The notes: generated by a model not told the origin, from the sequence alone. A stretch of 21,441 nt of DNA from JAVBNA01 sp031551875 (GCA_031551875.1 JAVBNA010000048.1:1-21441), one strand, 5' to 3'. Numbered from the stretch's first letter, positions 1 through 6,435 are shown. Numbers and translations: made by a program.

Positions 1-83
1 GAATCTCAAAAAGCTGGCGGTATGGCGTTGGAGGGATCGCTTTTCTTCCCTATATTCGCTCCTTTTTGAACTGACTTACGACA
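1..83 (+). other. Unassigned left edge, possibly the end of an upstream plus-strand gene
   Basis: All three plus-strand frames stay open for the first 66 or more bases. Frames 1 and 3 end at stop codons around 67-74, just before tandem hairpins, as expected if a plus-strand gene ends here. The remaining peptide is too short to recognise and the correct frame cannot be chosen. It could equally be non-coding. Confidence 0.2.
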
Positions 84-126
84 AAAGGGTATTTTCACGT
101 GCTTGCGCTTCGTGAAAATACCCTTT
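84..126. terminator. Long perfect hairpin, probable bidirectional terminator
   Basis: A 16-base arm (84-99) pairs perfectly with 111-126 across an 11-base loop. The arms begin with AAAGGG and end with CCCTTT, followed by a weak T-rich stretch on the plus strand and by TTTTG on the minus strand. It lies between the unassigned left edge and the end of the minus-strand gene at 175, so it could serve convergent transcripts. Confidence 0.6.
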
Positions 127-139
127 CTTTGACAGGCTG

Positions 140-170
140 AAAGGAAGAACCCGCAGGTTCTTCCTTTTTT
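140..170 (+). terminator. Rho-independent terminator
   Basis: Arms 140-151 and 156-167 pair perfectly over 12 bases around the loop CGCA, and the T run extends through 170. The T tract favours plus-strand termination. On the minus strand only three T residues follow, so it would be a weaker stop for the gene ending at 175. Confidence 0.65.
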
Positions 171-174
171 CATA

Positions 175-1215
175 TCAGTGCTTATATTTGCTGTACTTGC
201 TGTAATATGAGGCGCCCAGCAGACGTTTCTTGGCTTTTTTGGGCGGCTTTTTCGTGTGAAGCCTGCGGCTGGGGATATAGCTGCCCACGGTGGAGGAGCC
301 GATGCTCTTTTTGTTGGGCTTGCCGTTGAAAATCACCAGCACCACGATCACGAGACCGCCCAGCAAAAAGATCCACGCGAAGATGCCGAGCAGGAGATTG
401 TTGCCCTTGGGTGTGCCGGGGATGGACACCAGGGAGGCGCCCGAGGCAATGTCGCCGATCGCGACGGGGGGGAGAGAGATGGTTTCCGCGGAGGATTCAC
501 TGTCCAATCCGGAGGTGTCAGAAATATCAGAGCCGCTTTCCTCAGACGAGATCACGGTGCCCCGTGCAACTCGAATGGAATACACGCGTTTTTGGCCGTT
601 TTCAGCGACACAGGTGACCGAAAGCCGGTTAACCTTGCCGTCGGTCAGGGTGGACATATTGTTGTACTGAACCCTGGCTTTGTTGTCCTCCGCCTGCCCG
701 TAGAGAGCCACGCCGGTGACCTCGGTGGGCACCGACACCGAATAGGAGAGCGTGCCCTTGCTGAACGAGGGGGACAGGGAGAATACCTGTGTCTGGTTAG
801 AGCGGTTGACCACCTTCAGGGACTTGAGGTAGTTGTTGCTCGACTGGTCTGAAGAGGAGGAACTCTCCGAGGATTCCTTTTTGGAGGAAGATTCCCTGGA
901 GGACTCTTTTCTTGAGGAAGACTCCTTGGAAGAAGACTCCTTGGAGGAAGCTTTGGACGAGGTCTCCTTCCTGGAGGAGGATTCCTTGGAGCTGCTCGAA
1001 GCCTTGGAGGAGGACGGCTTCGACGACGAAGCTTTGGAAGAAGGCTTGTCCGAAGAATCGTCCGGATCGGGCGCGGTCATGAGACGCGCGGAAGAGGAAG
1101 CCAGAGCCTCGTGGCTTGTCCCTTCGGTGTCTTTGGCGTAAGCGGTAAAGACACCGATCCCGCTGCTGAGAATGAGCAGGGCGGCGCAGGCGGCCGCAAA
1201 AAAGTGTAGTTTCAT
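175..1215 (-). CDS. Ser/Lys-rich exported protein with cadherin-like beta-sandwich domain and C-terminal membrane anchor
   Basis: The 346-residue product has a signal peptide (residues 1-27, ending AYA). A Ser/Lys/Glu low-complexity spacer follows at about 53-128. Residues 129-220 resemble the cadherin-like beta-sandwich family seen in clostridial envelope proteins (pattern LKSL...FSLSPSFSKGTLSYSVSVP). After another acidic/Ser linker comes one membrane helix at about 272-296 and a 48-residue strongly basic, Tyr-containing cytoplasmic tail. The start ATG follows a GGGGGAATTCC ribosome site. By architecture it is a membrane-anchored envelope protein whose folded domain is held away from the membrane. 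The exact role is unknown: there is no LPXTG motif and no catalytic motif that I recognise. It is monocistronic, with its own promoter at 1301-1329. The gene call is firm and the domain assignment moderately so. Confidence 0.88.
   Translation of the reverse strand: MKLHFFAAACAALLILSSGIGVFTAYAKDTEGTSHEALASSSARLMTAPDPDDSSDKPSSKASSSKPSSSKASSSSKESSSRKETSSKASSKESSSKESSSRKESSRESSSKKESSESSSSSDQSSNNYLKSLKVVNRSNQTQVFSLSPSFSKGTLSYSVSVPTEVTGVALYGQAEDNKARVQYNNMSTLTDGKVNRLSVTCVAENGQKRVYSIRVARGTVISSEESGSDISDTSGLDSESSAETISLPPVAIGDIASGASLVSIPGTPKGNNLLLGIFAWIFLLGGLVIVVLVIFNGKPNKKSIGSSTVGSYIPSRRLHTKKPPKKAKKRLLGASYYSKYSKYKH
845..1045 (-). repeat. Degenerate Ser-codon repeat tract inside the envelope protein gene
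   Basis: Short units encoding SSK, ESS, SSR and RKESS recur back to back. At DNA level the plus strand shows repeated GAGGA(A)GACTCC-like units. Such tracts tend to vary in length by slippage. The tract encodes the flexible spacer between signal peptide and folded domain. Confidence 0.7.
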
Positions 1216-1247
1216 GGAATTCCCCCAAAATCTATCTATAAAACAAT

Positions 1248-1267
1248 GGGGAGCCGGAAGGCTCCCT
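1248..1267 (-). promoter_or_regulatory. Leader hairpin of the envelope protein mRNA
   Basis: GGGAGCC (1249-1255) pairs with GGCTCCC (1260-1266) around GGAA. It lies between the promoter at 1301-1329 and the start codon at 1215, so it is in the 5' leader. On the minus strand it is followed by CATTGTTTTATAG, a weak T-rich run. It may be an attenuator, an mRNA-stabilising structure, or a terminator for read-through from the spoIIP operon. Confidence 0.45.
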
Positions 1268-1300
1268 CCGAAAAAATCGCTGATTTACCTACTGTTTTTC

Positions 1301-1329
1301 ATTATATAATACATTGGGGGAGATTGCAA
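1301..1329 (-). promoter_or_regulatory. Vegetative (sigma-A-type) promoter for the envelope protein gene
   Basis: On the minus strand TTGCAA (1329-1324) is followed after exactly 17 bases by TATAAT (1306-1301). Transcription would start near 1294, about 80 bases upstream of the ATG at 1215. Confidence 0.65.
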
Positions 1330-1356
1330 AGAATAATTGGGGGTTTAGTGAAGTTT

Positions 1357-1635
1357 TTACAAATTTTTTTCAATTTCCCCTAATACCTCGAGAAATGTTT
1401 CTAATCCGACAAAATGAAGGTCTGAATTTGACAGATCAATGTCCCACCCCGCCCCAAATACACAGAATTTCAGACGCTGCTCCTGTTGGTCGTACTGTGC
1501 AATGGGCACAGTGTCGCCAAAGCTCACCCGGCGGGTGTTGTATTCGGCGGTGAGTACGCCGCCGAGCAGGACAAACAGGTAGAGGGACACGGTCATGGAG
1601 CAGAGAAACAGGCGCATCGAGCGCTTTTTTTGCAT
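1357..1635 (-). CDS. Small membrane-anchored protein downstream of spoIIP
   Basis: This 92-residue product has a basic N-terminus (MQKKRSMR), one hydrophobic helix at about residues 8-29, and a short extracytoplasmic part of about 60 residues. It could be a membrane anchor or an uncleaved signal. I do not recognise the family. It starts 37 bases after the spoIIP stop with a GGAAG-type ribosome site and no terminator between them, so it is probably co-transcribed with spoIIP and expressed in sporulation. A role linked to engulfment or the spore envelope is inference from position only. The reading frame looks protein-like and its location is consistent, but the call rests on ORF quality and context. 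Confidence 0.7.
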   Translation of the reverse strand: MQKKRSMRLFLCSMTVSLYLFVLLGGVLTAEYNTRRVSFGDTVPIAQYDQQEQRLKFCVFGAGWDIDLSNSDLHFVGLETFLEVLGEIEKNL

Positions 1636-1671
1636 GTTTTACACTTCCGTTCGCTTGTATGTTACAGGGGA

Positions 1672-2787
1672 TTACGTCAGCTTGCCGAGCGTTTTAACCA
1701 GGCATGCGGCGAAGAGCTTTGCCGAATAGGTCGCCTCCTCCAGCGTGTTGACGTCGGTGCCGAACTCCAGGAGCAGGGAGCCATGTGTGAGGTTCATGTT
1801 GTATTGCCGCGGGGCGAAGCTGATCGGGCGGGCGAGGCCGGGATAGGTGTCGGCCATGCTTTTTTGCAGCCGGACGGCAAACCGCATGTTGAGCTCCCAG
1901 TCGGTAAAGCCTAGCTTGCCCTCGTCGTCACAGCCAGTAAGGATCATAATCTGCGCGGCTTTTTTGTTATTAATTGTGACGGTGGGCTTGATGCGGTTGC
2001 CGTTTGTCTGGGAGATCGAATCGCGGTGGACGTCCAGCACCACCTGAATGGACGGGTTTTCCTTGAGGTTCTTTTCGATGGTCTTTTTCGCGCGCGAATA
2101 AGCGCCGGTGTATTCGGGATAGTCGTGGTAGGATTTGTCGTGGATCACACCGATGCCCGCCTTTTTGAGCGCTTCTTCAATGATGTTGCCCAGTTCCAGG
2201 ACATTCTGCGTTTCGGTCTGGTTGCGCGGGTCAAAGGTGGCGTCATAGTTGCCGGTGAATTTATCGGCATAAGCCTCCGAGGTGTGGGTGTGCATGATGA
2301 GCACCTGGGGCTTACCGTTTTTTTTGATCTTGACGTCAGGCTGTTTTTTCAGCTCTTCCGCGATGTCCACCGTGTGATTTTGGTTGCGGTTATTGAGCGA
2401 AATGTTTTGATAATTGAACTTTCCCTTTCCATAGGTCTGCTCGACCACTTTGACCGTCGACGAGGATGATTTGCCCGCCTTGGGGGCGGCGGAGGAGGAG
2501 GGCTGGTTGGAGACCTCGCGCGGCGGGGTGACGGTGCTCTCAGGCTCTTCGGCGGAGGAAGGGGGCTCTTCTTCGCCGGAGGACACCGCAGCGTGCGGAT
2601 TTGAGCTGTCCTCCGGGGACGAACTTTTTGTCCCGTACCCGCCGAACCCGGTTACCGCCCGCGCGGAAAACTGTGCGATGGGCAGGGCGTTGTCCGCGAT
2701 GACGCTGACCGAGAGGCAGCAGAGACAGACGACCGCCGCGAGCGGTGTGAGCAGGGAAACAAGGCGTTTGGTTTTGTTATCCTTCAT
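1672..2787 (-). CDS. spoIIP: Stage II sporulation protein P, peptidoglycan amidase/endopeptidase
   Basis: SpoIIP cuts peptidoglycan during engulfment as part of the SpoIID-SpoIIM-SpoIIP machine, anchored in the mother-cell membrane. The 371-residue product has an N-terminal membrane helix (about 10-31) and a Ser/Pro/Glu-rich linker to about 115. The catalytic domain covers about 155-371. Diagnostic motifs are HTHTSEAY (H166, H168, E171; zinc-ligand region), a YSRAKKTIE segment followed by VVLDVHRD, and the C-terminal stretch YNMNLTHGSLLLEFG with NTLEEA. I chose the ATG at 2787 because GGAGGTGC sits 7 bases upstream; an in-frame ATG at 2835 lies upstream of the predicted transcription start. 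The gene follows gpr by 64 bases, the order also known in Bacillus. Its own sigma-E-like promoter overlaps the end of gpr. Confidence 0.95.
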   Translation of the reverse strand: MKDNKTKRLVSLLTPLAAVVCLCCLSVSVIADNALPIAQFSARAVTGFGGYGTKSSSPEDSSNPHAAVSSGEEEPPSSAEEPESTVTPPREVSNQPSSSAAPKAGKSSSSTVKVVEQTYGKGKFNYQNISLNNRNQNHTVDIAEELKKQPDVKIKKNGKPQVLIMHTHTSEAYADKFTGNYDATFDPRNQTETQNVLELGNIIEEALKKAGIGVIHDKSYHDYPEYTGAYSRAKKTIEKNLKENPSIQVVLDVHRDSISQTNGNRIKPTVTINNKKAAQIMILTGCDDEGKLGFTDWELNMRFAVRLQKSMADTYPGLARPISFAPRQYNMNLTHGSLLLEFGTDVNTLEEATYSAKLFAACLVKTLGKLT

Positions 2788-2819
2788 TTTGCAGCACCTC
2801 CATAAAACTGTGTTTCCAC

Positions 2820-2848
2820 ATTTTATGTGCTGCATAAGGCAAATATGA
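2820..2848 (-). promoter_or_regulatory. Sigma-E-type (mother-cell) promoter for spoIIP
   Basis: On the minus strand TCATATT (2848-2842) is separated by 14 bases from CATAAAAT (2827-2820). This matches the Bacillus sigma-E pattern KMATATT-N14-CATACAHT at all positions but one. It sits immediately after the gpr stop, 33 bases before the spoIIP ATG, and spoIIP is a known sigma-E gene in Bacillus. Confidence 0.7.
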
Positions 2849-2851
2849 TTG

Positions 2852-3739
2852 CTATGACGTCAAGGACAAGATGTCGTCGATAGAAAGTTCGGGTTGCAGG
2901 GCGCAGTTGATGCTCAGCGCGGCCAGCGCGGAGGCCCGGTCGATCAGTAGGTCGATTTCCCTCGGCGTGACAATCATAGATGCGCCCCGCGGACTGACCG
3001 ATTGCCGCAGGTCATCCCATGCTTTCTCATCCTCCGGCTCCATCAGGTCGGCCGCCAGCGTTGCCGCGTCCACAACGGTGGGCACGCCGATGGCGATCAC
3101 AGGCACGCCCAGCGTTTTCTGATCAATGGACGGACGGGCGTTGGCAATGCCCGAACCGGGGGAGATGCCCGAATTCCCGATCTGGATGGTGCACCCGAGG
3201 CGGTTCAGCCGCCGGGATGCCAGCGCGTCCACAACGATGACCGCGACCGGCTTGACACGTTCGACAATGCCCAAAAGCAGCTCGGCAACCTCGATGCCGG
3301 TCTGTCCCAGCACACCGGGCGCCAGCGCCGCCACCGGCCGCAGGCCGGTGAAGCCCGCAGAGCGCGCGAATTCCCCGGTGATGTGGCGGGTGGCCAGAAT
3401 ACGGCTCAGGGTCTGAGGGCCAAGGGCGTCGGGCGTGATGTTGTGATTGCCCAGCCCGCACACCAGTACAAGCCCCTGTTTGGGCAGCATCTCGTCCAGT
3501 TCGTCGGCAATCAGCTCGGGCCATTTGTCGTTGCCGGGGACGTTGTCGGTCAGAGGCGGCAGCTCAATTGTGATGTAGCGTCCCACCGGCTTGCCCAGCT
3601 TTTTTACGCCCGCTTCGTTTTGTACGTCGATGATGGTGATCTGTGCATCGTCCGCGCGCTTTTCAGTCACCAGCACGCCGTCGATCTGACCGGTTTCGGC
3701 CTCGCGTAATTCAAGCGCCAAATCTGTGCGAAAATACAT
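2852..3739 (-). CDS. gpr: Spore germination protease GPR (peptidase family A25)
   Basis: GPR is made as a zymogen in the forespore and degrades small acid-soluble spore proteins when the spore germinates. Family marks are the N-terminal FRTDLALE, GLGNHNITPDALGP, ATRH, the block FTGLRPVAALAPGVLGQTGIE, VDALASR, GNSGISPGSGIAN, the block TLGVPVIAIGVPTVVDA and VTPREID. The two Asp regions (PDALGP and VDALASR) correspond to the acid-protease-like active site described for the Bacillus enzyme. I place the start at the ATG at 3739 (MYFRTDL), 9 bases after GGAGGT. The ATG at 3745 is possible with a tighter spacing, while the ATG at 3775 lies inside the predicted promoter. At about 295 residues it is shorter than the Bacillus enzyme (about 370), apparently missing a segment before VTPREID. 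It is followed by spoIIP. Confidence 0.95.
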   Translation of the reverse strand: MYFRTDLALELREAETGQIDGVLVTEKRADDAQITIIDVQNEAGVKKLGKPVGRYITIELPPLTDNVPGNDKWPELIADELDEMLPKQGLVLVCGLGNHNITPDALGPQTLSRILATRHITGEFARSAGFTGLRPVAALAPGVLGQTGIEVAELLLGIVERVKPVAVIVVDALASRRLNRLGCTIQIGNSGISPGSGIANARPSIDQKTLGVPVIAIGVPTVVDAATLAADLMEPEDEKAWDDLRQSVSPRGASMIVTPREIDLLIDRASALAALSINCALQPELSIDDILSLTS

Positions 3740-3762
3740 TTGCATTTCACCTCCATATGTGC

Positions 3763-3791
3763 TAGTATTAGCCATGGTTCAGGCAATATCC
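3763..3791 (-). promoter_or_regulatory. Sigma-G/sigma-F-type (forespore) promoter for gpr
   Basis: On the minus strand GGATA (3791-3787) precedes AATACTA (3769-3763) by exactly 17 bases. The Bacillus forespore consensus is GMATA-N16-18-CATNHTA, so each box differs by one base. Transcription would start a few bases before the GGAGGT of gpr, giving the short leader common in forespore genes. Confidence 0.5.
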
Positions 3792-3820
3792 GGCCTCAAA
3801 CCGACCATCAAAAAAAAGTC

Positions 3821-3849
3821 TTGCATTTTTTACTGATAAATGGTATCAT
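3821..3849 (+). promoter_or_regulatory. Sigma-A-type promoter for rpsT
   Basis: TTGCAT (3821-3826), a 17-base spacer and TATCAT (3844-3849) lie 37 bases upstream of the rpsT start. It is back to back with the gpr promoter. Confidence 0.65.
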
Positions 3850-3886
3850 AACTTGTACTTGACGACGAGCAGAAGGGGGTGTCACA

Positions 3887-4147
3887 ATGCCAAACATCAA
3901 ATCGGCCAAGAAGCGCGTGAAGGTCATCGCGACAAAAACGGCGCGGAACAAGTCCAATCTTTCGGCGCTCAAAACGGTTCTGAAGAAAGCAAACGCTTCG
4001 ATCACAGCGGGCGAGGACAGCACCGAAGCGGTTCGTCTTGCCATGAAGAAGATTGACCAGGCTGCGGCAAAGGGTCTGATGCACAAGAACAACGCGGCGC
4101 GGAAAAAGTCCGCTCTTGCGCGGAAGATCAATGCGCAGAACGCCTAA
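3887..4147 (+). CDS. rpsT: 30S ribosomal protein S20
   Basis: S20 binds 16S rRNA and helps assemble the small subunit. The 86-residue product is lysine/arginine/alanine rich with the family start MPNIKSAKKRVKV, the central TARNKSNLSALKT and the C-terminal block GLMHKNNAARKKSALARKIN. Length and composition are normal for the family. AGAAGGGGGTG provides a strong ribosome site. It is a single-gene unit with its own promoter at 3821 and terminator at 4166, divergent from gpr. Confidence 0.97.
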   Translation: MPNIKSAKKRVKVIATKTARNKSNLSALKTVLKKANASITAGEDSTEAVRLAMKKIDQAAAKGLMHKNNAARKKSALARKINAQNA

Positions 4148-4165
4148 AGAATCGAATAGACGTCG

Positions 4166-4193
4166 AAAAGCAGAGCGATGGCTCTGCTTTTTT
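4166..4193 (+). terminator. Rho-independent terminator of rpsT
   Basis: AAAAGCAGAGC (4166-4176) pairs with GCTCTGCTTTT (4181-4191) around GATG, followed by a run of T to 4193. It lies 19 bases after the rpsT stop. Confidence 0.9.
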
Positions 4194-4253
4194 GATGCCT
4201 GAAAATAAAAGAAAACCCGAGAAAATAAGAGCTTGCGTGAGGTATATGCAAAT

Positions 4254-4260
4254 TTTGACC
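4254..4260 (-). promoter_or_regulatory. Isolated CtsR half-site
   Basis: A single GGTCAAA heptad (minus strand) lies 27 bases upstream of the first complete operator. No second heptad stands at the expected 10-base spacing, so it may be only an auxiliary contact or chance. Confidence 0.3.
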
Positions 4261-4286
4261 TTTAAACGCATAAATTTAAGCAATAA

Positions 4287-4304
4287 TTGACCTTTTCTGA
4301 CCTT
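4287..4304 (-). promoter_or_regulatory. CtsR operator 1 (upstream)
   Basis: On the minus strand GGTCAGA-AAA-GGTCAA matches the CtsR tandem-heptad consensus GGTCAAA-NAN-GGTCAAA with one internal difference. It touches the -35 box (TTGATA, 4303-4308) of the ctsR promoter and is an exact inverted copy of operator 2. Confidence 0.85.
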
Positions 4305-4331
4305 GATAAACAGAATAAAAAGGGGTATACT
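4303..4331 (+). promoter_or_regulatory. Sigma-A-type promoter of the ctsR-mcsA-mcsB-clpC operon
   Basis: TTGATA (4303-4308), a 17-base spacer and TATACT (4326-4331) lie between the two CtsR operators. Start of transcription is expected near 4338, inside operator 2. CtsR bound at both sites would therefore cover the -35 box and the start point. Confidence 0.85.
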
Positions 4332-4337
4332 ATGCAT

Positions 4338-4356
4338 AAGGTCAGAAAAGGTCAAA
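4338..4356 (+). promoter_or_regulatory. CtsR operator 2 (downstream)
   Basis: The 17-base core GGTCAGA-AAA-GGTCAAA (4340-4356) follows the CtsR heptad-spacer-heptad rule with one mismatch. It overlaps the predicted transcription start. Its 18 bases from 4338 to 4355 repeat operator 1 in inverted orientation. Confidence 0.88.
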
Positions 4357-4404
4357 TATCAATCGGGCTGATCGTCCGGTTTCGCGATCAACTGCACGAA
4401 AGAG

Positions 4405-4863
4405 ATGATACACTTGAAGATCAGCGAGCTGATTTCACAGCACATTCTGTCTCTTCTGGATGAGGCTGACGGGATCGCAGAGATCCAGCGCAACGACCTC
4501 GCCGTGAGCATGGGCTGTGTACCCAGCCAGATCAACTACGTTTTGACCTCGCGTTTTACCCCCGAACGCGGGTTTATCGTCGAAAGCCGCCGGGGCGGCG
4601 GGGGATACATCCGCATTACACGTATCCAGATGAACCGGGCGGAAGCGCTTGCGCACGCCATCCGTTCAATTGGCGACGCCGTGTCGCCCGCCTCGGCGCA
4701 GGGATTTCTGACACTGATGATGCAGGAGGGGATGTTGGACAGGGAACAGGCAGCGCTCATCGCAGCGGCCTGTTCCGACCGGGCATACAAAAACGTCCCG
4801 CAGCACGAGCGTGACATTCTGCGCGCGTCCATTCTCAAAAACACACTGCTTGTTTTGTTATAA
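4405..4863 (+). CDS. ctsR: Transcriptional repressor CtsR
   Basis: CtsR is the dimeric winged-helix repressor of class III heat-shock (clp) genes. The 152-residue product is close to the usual length. It shows the N-terminal helix-turn-helix (AVSMGCVPSQINYVLTSRFT) and the DNA-binding wing RRGGGGYIRI, where McsB is known to phosphorylate an arginine in Bacillus. A helical C-terminal dimerisation domain follows. The start ATG has only a weak ribosome site (GAAAGAG), unusual beside the strong sites of the genes downstream and perhaps a way to keep repressor levels low. It is the first gene of a four-gene operon and presumably represses itself through the two operators. Confidence 0.95.
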   Translation: MIHLKISELISQHILSLLDEADGIAEIQRNDLAVSMGCVPSQINYVLTSRFTPERGFIVESRRGGGGYIRITRIQMNRAEALAHAIRSIGDAVSPASAQGFLTLMMQEGMLDREQAALIAAACSDRAYKNVPQHERDILRASILKNTLLVLL

Positions 4864-4875
4864 GGAGGAATCAAT

Positions 4876-5379
4876 ATGTTATGTCAGTCCTGCGGCCAGA
4901 ATACGGCCAACACGCACATTAAGACCATTGTCAATGGGGAGCTGACCGAGCATCATTTGTGTGCCAAATGCGCCGGTCAGATGGGGTATGGCTCCCTGTT
5001 TGACGGCATGAGCATGAGCAACCTCATCGGGAGCTTTTTCGCCGGAGCGGGCGTACAAAACCTGCCGCCGATGGCGCAGGCCGCGCGCTGTGAGATGTGC
5101 GGCAGTACGTTCAGCGACATCGCGCGCAGCGGCAAGGTGGGCTGTGCGGACTGCTATATGCTCTACCGTGACCAGCTTCTGCCCACCGTACAGCGCGTGC
5201 ACGGCAACACCAACCACATCGGGAAAGTCCCCGCCTCCGCGGGCAAACAAATGACGCGGGCGAACGAGATCGAAGCCCTCAAACGCGCGCTTCAGGAGGC
5301 GGTGGCCGCACAAGAATTTGAACGCGCGGCGCAGCTGCGCGACGAGATCAGGGAGAAGGAGGCGGAGCATCATGAGTAA
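4876..5379 (+). CDS. mcsA: McsA, activator of the protein arginine kinase
   Basis: McsA binds metal ions and activates the arginine kinase McsB. The 167-residue product has two CxxC pairs at the N-terminus (CQSC, CAKC) and two more in the middle (CEMC, CADC), forming two zinc-ribbon-like modules. The C-terminus carries a UVR motif at about 130-163 (ALQEAVAAQEFERAAQLRDE), like the one in the linker of ClpC. The ribosome site AAGGAGG precedes the ATG by 7 bases. It starts 12 bases after ctsR and its end overlaps the start of mcsB by 8 bases, so the pair is translationally coupled. Confidence 0.95.
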   Translation: MLCQSCGQNTANTHIKTIVNGELTEHHLCAKCAGQMGYGSLFDGMSMSNLIGSFFAGAGVQNLPPMAQAARCEMCGSTFSDIARSGKVGCADCYMLYRDQLLPTVQRVHGNTNHIGKVPASAGKQMTRANEIEALKRALQEAVAAQEFERAAQLRDEIREKEAEHHE

Positions 5380-6412
5380 ACAAAACCTCACCGAATGGTA
5401 TAAAAAATCGGGCGTTGAGGGCGATGTCGTGATCAGCACGCGCATCCGTCTCGCGCGCAACCTTAAAAAATACCCCTTTCCCTGCCGGCTGACGGTCGAG
5501 CAAAAGAAGCAGGTGGTCGAGGAGGTCAAAAACGTTGTTCTGGACGGGGGATCTGCCCTCGCGCCCCGCTTTGCCTATGTGGACATGGAGACACTGAGCG
5601 ATCTGGAGGCGGTTTCACTGGTTGAACGCCATCTGGTCAGCCCGGAGTTTATTTCCGACCGTGCCGGAAGGGGACTTTTGCTGCTTGACGACGAGTCGGT
5701 CAGCATCATGCTCGGCGAAGAGGATCATGTGCGCATCCAGGTGATGGGCGAGGGTCTCGATCTGGAGACGCTCTATGACACCGCCTCCAAGATTGACACG
5801 CTGCTCGACGAGCAGCTTGCCTTTGCCTTTGACGAAAAGCTGGGCTACTTGACCCAGTGTCCCACCAATCTGGGCACCGGGATGCGCGCGTCGGTTATGC
5901 TGCATCTGCCTGCGCTGCAGGAGAGCGGCGCGATCCAGCGCATCGCCGCCGGTCTGTCCAAAATCGGCCTGACCATCAGAGGCATGTACGGCGAGGGAAG
6001 CGGCTCCAAGGGGGCGCTCTTCCAGCTGTCCAATCAGGTGACGCTGGGGCTCGCGGAGGAGACCGCGCTGCAAAATCTCAAGGGTATCACGCTCCAGCTG
6101 TGCGGGCAGGAACGCGCCGCGCGCGAGGCTTTGCTTAAAAATGTTCAGCTTCAGGATAACATATGGCGTTCGCTGGGCATACTCAAAAATGCCCGACGTC
6201 TGGAAAGCGGTGAATTTATGGCGATGATCTCCCGGCTGCGTCTGGGGGTGGCATGCGGGCTGATCGACGGGCTGCCGCTTGCCGACGTCAACAAGATGAT
6301 CGTGGAAGCGCAGCCTGCCACACTGATGCGTCTTGCGGGAAAACAGTGCAGCCCCGAGGAACGCGACTTCTTCCGTGCACAGCAGGTGCGCGAGCTTCTC
6401 AAAAATGCATAA
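5372..6412 (+). CDS. mcsB: Protein arginine kinase McsB
   Basis: McsB phosphorylates arginines of CtsR and of damaged proteins, marking them for ClpC-ClpP. The 346-residue product has the phosphagen-kinase-like catalytic fold. Visible are ISTRIRLARNL (22-31), TNLGTGMRASVMLHLPAL, the loop GMYGEGSGSKGALFQLSN and ERAAREALL, which fits the phosphoarginine-docking RDxxRA-type region loosely. The usual NEED motif reads GEED at 115-118; the acidic residues are kept. The start ATG at 5372 has GGAGG upstream and fits the family N-terminus; an in-frame earlier ATG at 5318 lies within mcsA and is rejected. It is third in the heat-shock operon. Confidence 0.95.
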   Translation: MSKQNLTEWYKKSGVEGDVVISTRIRLARNLKKYPFPCRLTVEQKKQVVEEVKNVVLDGGSALAPRFAYVDMETLSDLEAVSLVERHLVSPEFISDRAGRGLLLLDDESVSIMLGEEDHVRIQVMGEGLDLETLYDTASKIDTLLDEQLAFAFDEKLGYLTQCPTNLGTGMRASVMLHLPALQESGAIQRIAAGLSKIGLTIRGMYGEGSGSKGALFQLSNQVTLGLAEETALQNLKGITLQLCGQERAAREALLKNVQLQDNIWRSLGILKNARRLESGEFMAMISRLRLGVACGLIDGLPLADVNKMIVEAQPATLMRLAGKQCSPEERDFFRAQQVRELLKNA

Positions 6413-6435
6413 ATTATAGCAAAGGAGTGAATCGC

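Noticed and set aside
256..852. Plus-strand frame of 198 codons opposite the envelope protein gene
   Set aside because: It is antisense to a gene with signal peptide, promoter and ribosome site; the translation is low-complexity and not protein-like.
845..1045. Repetitive DNA considered as a CRISPR-like or tandem-repeat array
   Set aside because: Units are short, degenerate and in frame, encoding Ser/Lys spacers; there are no unique spacers of constant length.
5318..5371. Upstream start for mcsB and likewise 6253 for clpC
   Set aside because: Both extensions lie inside the preceding gene, lack homologous sequence and bypass strong ribosome sites at the chosen starts.
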